DNA of 60,718 nt. It comes from Stentor coeruleus. Taxonomy: Eukaryota; Ciliophora; Heterotrichea; Heterotrichida; Stentoridae. Below the pieces are notes generated by a model. It was not told the DNA's origin. It ran no database searches and was given only the letters and a program-made list of their open reading frames with translations. This document shows, one piece after another, positions 1 to 7,896 of the stretch. Both the position numbers and the translations under genes were made by a program. The stretch spans positions 1-60,718 of the forward strand of contig MPUH01000365.1 of NCBI GenBank assembly GCA_001970955.1, written 5' to 3'. How positions within the stretch are numbered: position 1 is the first letter of the stretch; every line of letters starts with the position of its first letter.

Positions 1-737
1 CAATTGGAGTGATCCACCGAGATTTAAAATCTGAAAACATTCTACTTGATGATGAAGGGCATATAAAATTTATATTAAAAAATAAAAAAATCTAACCTAA
101 ACTCATCTTTTATAAAAATCTACAAATTTTATAAAATCCTCAAAATATCAAATAACATATAAAACTTATAGATTTTGGTTTAAGCAAACAACTTTTCTTA
201 GAAAATGAAAAGGCGAAATCCATGTGCGGAACTCCAAAATACCTAGCTCCAGAAATTATAAAAGGTAAAAATTATGATAAAGCAGTCGATTACTGGAGCC
301 TTGGGATTTTAATTTATGAAATGTTAAATGGTAAACCTCCATTTTCCAATACAAGCATCGATAAATTGTATCAAGATATCTGTAATATCCCAGCACAAAT
401 GAAACCTGAATTTAGTCCACAAACAGTAAGTCTTTTAACTTTACTTCTTGAAGTTGATGTAATTCCTATATAGCCTGATAAGCGTTTAGTTAATTTTAAT
501 GAATGTAAATCTCATCCTTTTTTTGAAGGTATAGACTGGGACTTATTAAGTTCAAAAGAAGTCATTCCAACTTTCAAACCAAAAGTCTCTTCTCCAAATG
601 ATATAAGGAATTTCGATAAGGATTTTACAAATGAAAGGCCAGCTGAAAGCATAGAAATAGAGTCAATGAGCTCAGGTCAAAAAATCCGCAACAAATACGA
701 AGGGTTTACATACATAGCTAAATCTATTAATAAATAA
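1..737 (+). CDS. AGC-family protein kinase, 5' end missing, interrupted by a 96-bp insertion
   Basis: The window opens inside the catalytic domain of a Ser/Thr kinase. The catalytic loop reads IHRDLKSENILL and is followed by GHIK, then the IDFGLSKQ magnesium loop, a MCGTPKYLAPE activation segment and the DYWSLGILIYEML helix. A 15-nt intron at 459-473 must be removed to join LLLEVD to PDKRLVNFNECKSHPFFEGIDW. The C-terminal tail has PTFKPKV, a DFTNERP segment and an FTY hydrophobic-motif-like end, which is the AGC layout (PKA/PKB/PKC/S6K). Kinases of this group phosphorylate Ser/Thr in cytosolic signalling. The DFG segment is separated from the catalytic loop by a stop-containing 96-bp stretch (see 60-170), so the copy as shown would not encode a full kinase. 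The stop is TAA at 735-737. The subfamily cannot be fixed because the N-terminal lobe lies outside the window. Confidence 0.88.
60..170 (+). repeat. 96-bp insertion in kinase flanked by 15-bp imperfect direct repeats
   Basis: The 15-mer CATATAAAATTTATA at 60-74 recurs as CATATAAAACTTATA at 156-170 (14 of 15 identical). Both copies lie in the kinase frame (HIK F/L I), so deleting 96 nt gives an uninterrupted GHIK-IDFG junction. The inserted stretch is AT-rich, has an in-frame TAA at 93-95, lacks GT...AG ends and is far longer than the 15-16 nt introns of this genome. It could be a retained germline-limited segment (IES), an insertion with target duplication, or an assembly error. The sequence alone does not decide. 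Confidence 0.75.
459..473 (+). other. 15-nt spliceosomal intron in the kinase
   Basis: GTAATTCCTATATAG interrupts LLLEVD|PDKRL. Its last three bases form the in-frame TAG that would end translation if unspliced. It has the same length and ends as the other introns found here. Confidence 0.9.
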
Positions 738-804
738 TACAAAAACTTCTACCAATACTTATCTTTATACCATTTTATTACCTTTTTAATACGGTCGTTA
801 TAAA

Positions 805-1671
805 ATGGATTCTAACGATAATTCTAAAAACATCGTAAACGCAGACCAAGCCATAAACAAACGACCATGCACTCCTCCTTCATCAAAACCTAGGGAAAAC
901 AATATGTCTACCCCTAAACAATCTGCATCAAAAACCAAATCTTCATGTAAAGCTTCAAACGAAAAAACCCAATTTAGAAATGATCATAGGAAAAACAGAT
1001 CCTTGCAAGAATCTGAGAATTCCAAGGTATATTCGTCACCATGTAAATCACGTCTAGATTATTCAGCTATCCCTGTAGCTAATGTTGATATAAAAGCTTG
1101 TCAAGCTGAAATTCTTAGGTATAAATCTCAACAAAGAAAAGATATGCTTGCTGAGAAAAAAATCATGAGGGATGAATGGGTTAATGCGAAAAAACGCAGA
1201 CAAGATGAAGTTGAAAAAGAGACTTTTTCACATGAAGAACAGATGACTATGAGTAGATTAGAATTGAAAAAAATGATTGAAGATAATGAGAGGACGAGAA
1301 AATTGTTGGAGAGAAAAGATAGGGAAGAAGAGTTTTTGGCTTTGAAGGAAGCTAAGCTTGCTTTGAATTGTAGGGATAAAAAAATTGAAAATGAGATGAT
1401 TAAGAATGAAAGGGATAAATCATTGAAGAGACAGAGGGAAGTTGAAGAAAATAGGCAAAAAAGTAGAAATGATAGGGAGGAAAGGAGGAAATATTTTTTG
1501 GAGTCGGTGGCTGCTGCGAAAAAAGCGAGGGAAGAGGAGGAAGAGAGATTGAAGAAAGAGTCGAGATTTGAGCATGCACAAGAGGTGTTTGGCAGAAAGG
1601 AAATTTTGTATCAAAATAGTGTATTGCAAAAGTCGGCACTGGAAAAGGTTGAGATGATACTTTCTAATTAA
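805..1671 (+). CDS. Coiled-coil protein, unknown function
   Basis: This intact 288-codon frame starts at ATG directly preceded by TATAAA and ends in TAA. Residues 1-90 are polar and Ser/Lys/Asn-rich, probably disordered. From about residue 95 to 280 the chain is almost continuous charged helix with heptad-like spacing, for example EEERLKKESRFEHAQEVF, typical of cytoskeletal or ciliary coiled coils. No catalytic motif, signal peptide or membrane segment is visible. It follows the kinase on the same strand at 67 nt. I do not recognise a family. Confidence 0.8.
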   Translation: MDSNDNSKNIVNADQAINKRPCTPPSSKPRENNMSTPKQSASKTKSSCKASNEKTQFRNDHRKNRSLQESENSKVYSSPCKSRLDYSAIPVANVDIKACQAEILRYKSQQRKDMLAEKKIMRDEWVNAKKRRQDEVEKETFSHEEQMTMSRLELKKMIEDNERTRKLLERKDREEEFLALKEAKLALNCRDKKIENEMIKNERDKSLKRQREVEENRQKSRNDREERRKYFLESVAAAKKAREEEEERLKKESRFEHAQEVFGRKEILYQNSVLQKSALEKVEMILSN

Positions 1672-2237
1672 ATGCTGCTGTTTTTAACTTTTAAATGGTT
1701 GGGGATTTTTTTTGGCATGAAAATAATTTGGGGCTTTTTTTGTGAGTTTGGGGATTACGGAAGGGTGGTGGGAAGTTTTTGGGAGCGGCTGGGGGTTTTT
1801 AATTCAAGAGGATTTGTTTACAATATTTTAGCTTCCTTTATAAAAATTGCAAAAACAATTTATCCTAATGATTTTCCCTAATAGCCTTAAAAATCATATT
1901 GTTTATTTTCCAATAAAACTCGCTTCCTAAATAACTATCCTGAAGTTATACAATACCACACTTATGAATAAACACCAATCTTAAACAAACCACGCATATT
2001 ATTCTTCAACTCTATTAAACATTTTTAAAATCTAAAATCTTACAATAAATCAAGACAATATTTCCTAGCATTTCTTATAATTTTAACAAAAAGTCTCTAA
2101 ACTCATAAAAATTCCTTTAACAAATCATTATAAACCTAAACATAAATCTAAAATAAATCAAGTTTCTTCTAAGTCCTATCACAATCCATCTAATAAAACT
2201 TTCTCCTCTTCAAATTCTGTTTAAATTTATTATAAAT
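1672..2237. other. Intergenic, no gene seen
   Basis: The first 200 nt are G/T-rich on the plus strand and the remainder A/C-rich. A 69-codon open frame directly after the upstream stop is low-complexity and not credible as a gene. Confidence 0.7.
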
Positions 2238-2543
2238 ATGCGCAAACGAGATAGAGTTTTAGAAGAAAGCATAGAAAAAACTAACAATCATAAAATTGAC
2301 TTACTTCACACTCAAGTGCTTGAGATCAAGAATTCTGCACATATTATTCATGAAGAAGTTAAAGGCTCGAATACTTTTCTTAATACCCTAAGCGGATCTT
2401 TTGATAAAGGCAAACAGAGTATGACTTCTGTGTATGAACGATTTGAGGGTATGCTTCAGCAAAAAAACAACAGACTTTCTATTTATATTGGAGGCATACT
2501 CACTATACTTTTTATCATCGTTTGGAAGTTCATGCTAGGCTAA
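2238..2543 (+). CDS. Bet1/Sft1-type Qc SNARE
   Basis: This 101-residue tail-anchored protein has a short polar N-terminus, one SNARE coiled coil at about residues 15-78 and a C-terminal membrane anchor at about 81-100 (IYIGGILTILFIIVWKF). The segment IIHEEVKGSNTFLNTLSGSF matches the Bet1 pattern of helix, EVK and a conserved aromatic. Bet1-family SNAREs act in ER-to-Golgi or intra-Golgi fusion as the Qc helix. Length and single-span topology fit (human BET1 is about 118 residues). Start ATG is preceded by TATAAAT. Assignment to Bet1 rather than another short Qc SNARE is inference. Confidence 0.75.
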   Translation: MRKRDRVLEESIEKTNNHKIDLLHTQVLEIKNSAHIIHEEVKGSNTFLNTLSGSFDKGKQSMTSVYERFEGMLQQKNNRLSIYIGGILTILFIIVWKFMLG

Positions 2544-2795
2544 TATAATAATTTCTACCTAGTTTATAAGAAAAAGTCAATAAATATATGCTGAACTTAT
2601 AGCTGTGAATTGTAAAGCATTTGACTGAAGTTACTGTTAAAAAAAAATAAGAGATGTTATTGGAATCTCTGTAGAAGATTTATATTTTTAAGTTAAGTCA
2701 AACTTTTATTCTGATTTCCATATGTATTTTATTATATTATACTGATTATAAAGTAATGTAGTTTTGGAAATTATATCTTTAAGTTATTAATAAAA

Positions 2796-2811
2796 TAACA
2801 CCCTAACACCC
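2796..2811 (+). repeat. Two-repeat stretch matching the heterotrich telomere unit CCCTAACA
   Basis: The 16 bases TAACACCCTAACACCC are a perfect run of the 8-nt unit CCCTAACA, reported to my recollection as the heterotrich telomere repeat. It lies internally in a non-coding stretch. About two units is the size of a ciliate telomerase RNA template, but this could also be an interstitial telomere trace or chance in A/C-rich DNA. Confidence 0.45.
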
Positions 2812-2849
2812 ATAGTTTTGTGGTCGAAGCCTAGAGGTTTGCATCTTAT

Positions 2850-3118
2850 ATGAATAAGTTTTTATAAAAATTTAACATCAAAGCTACTGGAAAAACTTTA
2901 ATAATCATAAATTTAAACTATCTTTTAGAAAGATGCGATTATATTAACGAAAGCCCATGCACATAATACAATTCTATGAACTATGAAAATGAAGAATTTG
3001 ATAGATTTAGAGACAGATATCAATTTTGGTGAATATATATAAAGAACAAAGAGCTAAAGAAAACTTATCATGAGCCTTTACTCCCATACAACACAAATAC
3101 AAGCGAAATTTTTTTTTG
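2850..3118 (+). pseudogene. Decayed coding relic, unknown family
   Basis: One frame stays open in pieces from an ATG at 2850 to the T-run near 3118. It is interrupted by TAA near 2865 and 2964 and by TGA after QFW. Between the stops it reads protein-like, for example YNSMNYENEEFDRFRDRYQF and LKKTYHEPLLPYNTNTS, unlike flanking intergenic sequence. No family is recognised. It may be a dead gene or a gene fragment. Confidence 0.35.
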
Positions 3119-3574
3119 TTTAAACTCAATAAATGGAAAAAATATCATTACGATACTATAAAAATTGCAAAGCCACTAATATCTTTAGTCGTAATACCAT
3201 ATCCCCAAATCAATATTTTTTTTAAAATTACAACAATAGATTATTTCATTTTAATCAAAGTATTTTCCTACCACAACAAAAAATGCGCAAAATTCTTCAG
3301 TCTACATCCCAATGCACTTCTTCCAATAATTTCATTACTCTTAACCAAAACCAATTTAAACCAATATAATCAATCCCTATAATCTTTTCACAACAAATCT
3401 AAAACTAAACCTACGACAAAACACACTATAACTCCATAAAAAAGCTTCTCAAAACTCATAAAATCTCCACAAACCACAAAAAACCACTTCCTAACCTAAG
3501 CCTTCATATCAAAACCCAGTATCCAAACACCTTGAAAAAACCCAAAAATATATGGAATAATATAATATAAAAAC

Positions 3575-5317
3575 ATGCTTAGAGCCGATTTAGAAAAAGT
3601 ATTTATAGAGCATTGTATAGGATGTAAAACCCATCAATGGTGTACAAACCATGACGAAGATAAATACATTCATTACTTTACCATGTGCAAAAATATTATC
3701 ACACGAACATGCTCTCGAGTAACTGTTTCACAAAACGAAGTACCTTTAGGTTTTCAAGACAAATTCGTTTCAGACCCAAATATAAGTCATTTTGGTAGAT
3801 ATCATTTCCCTCGTATAGGTGCTTTTGAAGTATATTTCCGAGGAAAGGTAATTTTTTCGAAAATCGAATCAATGAAATGGCCACATCCAGGAAAAGTTGC
3901 TGAAAAAATCAAGGAAATACAAGAAGCTCCTCCACAGAAAAACCTTAAAAAGAAAGTGGTTAAAGCAAAAAGAATTAAATCAGCGATGCCTATTAAGAAA
4001 AAAAAGAGTAAAAAAGGTAGGAAAAAATTGTTGAGGACTAGGAATAAGGATAAGATTATGTCACCGAAAAGTGAAGATATACAAAAAAAACCGGTTAGTC
4101 GTGATCAACAGTTGACAGGGGTTAGAAGTTATAAACAAGCAGAGTTACCGAATTTCTCTGCGGATATTAGTCAGAATTCTGATAGTGAACAGGTTGTTTC
4201 TAAGAAGGCTTTTAATAATCCTCAGCCGAGACAAGAAAAAAACTATGCTAAAGAAAATTTACCAAACTCATTTTCTCCGATAAATGCTCCTGCAAATAAA
4301 GCAAAAGAACTTAATTTTTTTGTTGATAGACCTAAGGATCAAATACAAGTTCTTGATAAACTTAAAGATCCTATGCCAGAACAAAAACAACCTACACCTG
4401 TTGTCAAGCAGGAAAATTTCCCTGTAACTAAATCCCCAACACCTATGACAAAAGTTGTAAAAAGCCCATCAAGTGATTTACAGATAAAACCAACTACCAC
4501 AGAAAATATTAAAAATAAAAACCCTTATGATACAAGTTCAGAAAGCAGTTCTAATGATTATGGGTATTCTTCAAGAGATTCTCAACAGGAGCATATCGAC
4601 TATTTAGAACTAATGAAAAAATTTCCTGATAATTTTAAACAAGACCCGGAAATAGAAAAATTTATTCAAAGGAATATTGAAGCTGAAGCTAAAAGTAAAG
4701 AAAATGGAAAGGAAAAAAATCCTAAAAAAGAAAAAAGTTCAAGTGATTATTCTAAAGATTATGAAGATGAGCGATTTGAAAAAAATAAAAAGTTTGTGAA
4801 GAAATCGGATGATGAGGAGGATTATAGTGATGATGATTATGAAGATGATAAAAAAGGGGATAAAGAAAGTGATGATGAAGAATATAGTGATGAGGATTAT
4901 GAAGCTGATTCAGGAAGAGGATCTAAATCTTCTTCTAGTAACAATAAAAAAGTAAGTAAAGGGTCTTCAAAAAAAGATGACTACGAGGATTCTGATTTCG
5001 AAGAAGAACAAGCCCATCCACTAAGACCAGTAGACAAAAGTTACAATGTAAAACTCCCTCTCGGTGAAGAAAGTAAAAAGAAAATCACATATCAAAATAT
5101 GGGTGACAGTAATGGCACTTTTCTTATTGAATCCTCACATCCTGATTATATGAGTGTTAAAGAACCAGATTTACACATAGAAAAGGGCAAGAAAGGGAAA
5201 ATACAATTAAGATTTGCCCCAATGATGAATGCTGATGAGAAAAAATATTATTTATATGTTGATAGAAATGGTCAGCCTTGGGAATGTATTGAAATTGTTG
5301 CTGAGTATGAAGATTAA
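3575..5317 (+). CDS. Selenoprotein-W-like (Rdx) domain fused to a C-terminal NPHP4-like Ig domain
   Basis: This 580-residue protein has three parts. Residues 1-115 resemble the Rdx/SelW thioredoxin-like fold: an N-terminal strand with a CxxC (EHCIGCKTH), then RIGAFEVYFRGKVIFSK, which matches the conserved FEV...GK(L/V)IFSK strand pair. Residues 115-480 are a long Lys/Ser/Asp/Glu-rich linker with a DDEEDYSDDDYEDD-type acidic block. Residues 485-580 form a beta-rich module with the pattern TFLIESSHPDYMSVK, IQLRFAP and ECIEIVAEY, as in the C-terminal major-sperm-protein-like domain of nephrocystin-4. NPHP4 acts at the ciliary transition zone, so a ciliary role is plausible. The redox activity of the CxxC is untested. 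The gene converges on the TXNDC17 gene with 14 nt between the stops. Confidence 0.75.
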   Translation: MLRADLEKVFIEHCIGCKTHQWCTNHDEDKYIHYFTMCKNIITRTCSRVTVSQNEVPLGFQDKFVSDPNISHFGRYHFPRIGAFEVYFRGKVIFSKIESMKWPHPGKVAEKIKEIQEAPPQKNLKKKVVKAKRIKSAMPIKKKKSKKGRKKLLRTRNKDKIMSPKSEDIQKKPVSRDQQLTGVRSYKQAELPNFSADISQNSDSEQVVSKKAFNNPQPRQEKNYAKENLPNSFSPINAPANKAKELNFFVDRPKDQIQVLDKLKDPMPEQKQPTPVVKQENFPVTKSPTPMTKVVKSPSSDLQIKPTTTENIKNKNPYDTSSESSSNDYGYSSRDSQQEHIDYLELMKKFPDNFKQDPEIEKFIQRNIEAEAKSKENGKEKNPKKEKSSSDYSKDYEDERFEKNKKFVKKSDDEEDYSDDDYEDDKKGDKESDDEEYSDEDYEADSGRGSKSSSSNNKKVSKGSSKKDDYEDSDFEEEQAHPLRPVDKSYNVKLPLGEESKKKITYQNMGDSNGTFLIESSHPDYMSVKEPDLHIEKGKKGKIQLRFAPMMNADEKKYYLYVDRNGQPWECIEIVAEYED

Positions 5318-5331
5318 TACTAGATATATTT

Positions 5332-5700
5332 TTAGCTAAAGAACTCATTTAAGATATCTTTATTGCATATTTGACCTTCTTGTAATCTTGCGATTTCCCT
5401 TCTATCTTGATATCTTATAAGTGTTGGTACACATTTTATTCTTGTATTGATATTAGTGCGATAAGGATGTCCAGGTTGATTTCTCCATGATTCTCTAGGT
5501 CCAACTTCACAATATAAGAATTGAGTTTCAGGATGATTGTTTATGGCTTCATTGAGAAATGGATCGGCACTAACACAATCAGGACACCAACTTTCACCTG
5601 TATTTGGGTCTTTGGATCCAGTGAATAAAGCAAGAACTATACCGTTTGTGCTTTGAAAAATGTTATCGAATTCTCCAGGCGAATTTACTACTGTTTTCAT
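5332..5700 (-). CDS. TXNDC17: Thioredoxin domain-containing protein 17 (TRP14 family)
   Basis: This 122-residue protein covers the whole family length. The active site WCPDC is preceded by FTGSKDPNTGESWCPDC and followed by YCEVG and a cis-Pro segment (CVPTLIRY), all diagnostic of TXNDC17/TRP14. These cytosolic oxidoreductases reduce selected disulfides (for example cystine and signalling targets) and are re-reduced by thioredoxin reductase. No signal peptide is present. The gene is intronless, starts at ATG (complement of 5698-5700) and ends in TAA. It lies tail-to-tail with the Rdx-like fusion gene, so two thioredoxin-fold proteins are neighbours, although they are unrelated by sequence. Confidence 0.96.
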   Translation of the reverse strand: MKTVVNSPGEFDNIFQSTNGIVLALFTGSKDPNTGESWCPDCVSADPFLNEAINNHPETQFLYCEVGPRESWRNQPGHPYRTNINTRIKCVPTLIRYQDRREIARLQEGQICNKDILNEFFS

Positions 5701-6047
5701 TTATTAACCATAGATTTTCTATATTTAATACCAAAGTGCTTAGAAATATGTAATAGATCTCAATATTTTTATAAGAGTATATATTCAGTATAAACCTTGT
5801 TATAAAAATAGTTTATTCAATTTTGTTATTTTTCTATAGATATTCCTACTTTCAGTTGTATATATAAAATTCAGAGTTTTTTTGTTATATAATCATATAA
5901 AATCTATCAAGCTAATAAAATATTTACTATAAAATATGAGATTTTTAAAGGTAAAACTAATCATTATAATAAAATATGCTGATAATTATATGATATGTGG
6001 AAATACTCTATAGAAATTAATGTTATCAGACTTGAAGGGTTTTCTTG
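5701..6047. other. Intergenic, nothing seen
   Basis: AT-rich DNA in front of the TXNDC17 start. No open frame, RNA gene or repeat is evident. Confidence 0.6.
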
Positions 6048-7142
6048 TTCCAGAAATAATTTGGTCTTTATATATATGCTGATGACGTACTTTATGATAA
6101 ATTTCTCCCAATAACAGAAGAAGAGTTTTAATAAAATCACAAGACATCACATATAAATTAGGATGCATTAACCAAATAATATAAGAAGAAAAATTTGTGA
6201 GCTTTAAAAGTGACTTTTGAAGAAGATGGAGTTCATTGGCTATCACTTTTTAGTCAAAACTACGATTTCTTATAAGAACTAACTGAAGATGTAATAATTC
6301 CAAGGATTTTACTGATTTTCGATAGAGAAAAAAAACCAAGTTCAATAGAAAAGCATAAATTAATCGAAGAAAATGAATGAAATTATTGAAAAAGATAGAG
6401 AAATCAGGAAAAAGAACTGAAGCATTTTGAAAATAAAAAAAGAATCTAAGACTATAAAAATGATCTGGAATATGAGAGGAAAATCAGAGATGAGTAAGGA
6501 AAATATGGAAAAAGAACTAAAAGACTCTATAGAAAATAACCTAAAATATGAGGAATTTTTATTATAGTTGATTACTGTTAAGAAAAAGAGCTTAAAGTAC
6601 ACAAAATAAAATTTGCAAACTTAAAAATAAAATCTGCAAGCTGGGATACTAGAATGCTCAACTTAATGATTTATTAGAAAACTATAAATCTTAAAAAGAA
6701 TTCTTTAAACTATTATTATCTTAGAAAAGAACTTGAACTTGAATAAATAACTTATTACTTTTTAAATTGTGAAAAAGTTTCTAAGATAAAAGCTAAACTT
6801 GATTCTTTTGAAATCAAAGAAGAAACTTGACATGAACAAGAAATCTTACTTTCAGAATGCTATAAAAGGGAGACAAAAAAGAAAATGAGTTTTTTTTATT
6901 CAATAGACGAGAAGAGGATTAGTATAACAAATTTTAACGGGTGTTTGCTTTACACTAATTCAAGACAGAAATTGGATGATTTTCCAATACAAACAAGAAA
7001 TAAGTATGAAATCAATAAATATCTTTTAGCATCAGAACACAATCATAAAAAAATCCTTCTAAATAAAATTAATTCAAAAACTTTATTATTTATAATAATA
7101 TTTTATCACAATTTCAAATACAATCACCATCCTCAGACCTAA
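6048..7142 (+). pseudogene. Decayed coiled-coil gene
   Basis: One frame from about 6048 to 7142 carries long protein-like pieces such as VTFEEDGVHWLSLFSQNYDF, ELTEDVIIPRILLIFDRE and DYKNDLEYERKIRDE, separated by TAA and TAG stops. Other frames take over locally (NEIIEKDREIRKK near 6372; NAQLNDLLENYK near 6650), as expected after small indels. The last part (6885-7142) is open for 85 codons. Many stops sit where Gln would suit the coiled coil, consistent with single C-to-T changes in CAA/CAG. No family is recognised. Confidence 0.55.
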
Positions 7143-7383
7143 AAAGTAAGTCATAATATAAAATCTCTCACAAATAATTATATAAAACCTAATAAAAATC
7201 CAAACAACCAAGCATAATATCACTCTTTAATAAACTAAACAAATATTACTCCAATATAAAACTTTTAAAAATCAAAACTATCCCATTAATCAATTCTTTT
7301 TCAATCTCCAAATCAATTTTCACACCTAAAATATTCTCTCAACTCCTATAAAATCTCAGCATCTTTATCCAATAATATAATTA

Positions 7384-7879
7384 ATGGGCTGTATCGAATC
7401 ATCCACAATCCAAGGTGCTGAAGTTGAGTTCTCAAGAGCCAAAATCGGCCGAAGTACACTTTTCGCCGTTAACGAAGACAATCCTCAAAACGAAGAAGAC
7501 ATCAAAATCGATGAAAACCTCTTATGCGACGAAAACACTTTAGAAACTATAAACTTTAAAACATCAAAGAATGACATAAAACCAATGACAAGAATTCAAA
7601 TCGGAGACCAATGCGACCAAATANCAAAACGAAGAAGACATCAAAATCGATGAAAACCTCTTATGCGACGAAAACACTTTAGAAACTATAAACTTTACAA
7701 CATCAAAGAATGACATAAAACCAATGACAAGAATTCAAATCGGAGACCAATGCGACCAAATAAGCCGAATGGCAATCCAAAAACTCATAGTAAGAAAAGA
7801 TGAAGAAGCTGATGTTAAAAATATAGCTTTCGATAAAGATCGTTTTAATAGAAGGCTATCAAAGCAAATAAATCAGTAG
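7384..7879 (+). CDS. Small N-terminally acylated protein, unknown function
   Basis: The frame starts MGCIESS, a classic Gly2 myristoylation plus Cys3 palmitoylation signal for membrane attachment. The body is acidic (PQNEEDIKIDENLLCDENTL) and the C-terminus basic (FDKDRFNRRLSKQINQ, then TAG at 7877-7879). A single N at 7624 with a 138-nt repeat breaks the frame. Dropping one copy plus the N gives 357 nt, or 118 residues. Real length is therefore 118 residues if the junction is an assembly overlap. No domain is recognised. The gene converges on the coiled-coil gene at 7897 with 17 nt between stops. Confidence 0.75.
7486..7762 (+). repeat. Assembly overlap duplicated around single N at 7624
   Basis: Bases 7486-7623 and 7625-7762 (138 nt each) are identical except for one A/C difference. 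The repeat abuts the N exactly, which is the signature of two overlapping contig ends placed side by side. Confidence 0.92.
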
Positions 7880-7896
7880 GAAATTAAAATTTAGAA

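Larger units (their letters stand above)
2544..3574. other. Intergenic stretch with a relic and a telomere-like motif
   Basis: Apart from the 16-mer at 2796 and the decayed frame from 2850, there is a small hairpin (AGAGAT...ATCTCT, 2651-2671) and, from about 3120 to 3574, G-poor A/C-rich DNA typical of the flank before a gene. An 88-codon open frame in that A/C-rich DNA is a composition artefact. Confidence 0.6.

Noticed and set aside
1672..1881. 69-codon open frame directly after the first coiled-coil gene
   Set aside because: It lies in the G/T-rich downstream flank and its composition (Phe/Gly/Trp runs) simply mirrors that skew.
3116..3382. 88-codon open frame before the Rdx/NPHP4-like gene
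   Set aside because: A/C-rich flank composition produces the frame. Its apparent start is not a convincing ATG context and nothing protein-like is conserved.
6048..7142. A live gene using the UAA/UAG = Gln code
   Set aside because: The tract also contains TGA stops and frame changes, and all intact neighbours use the standard code, so decay is simpler.
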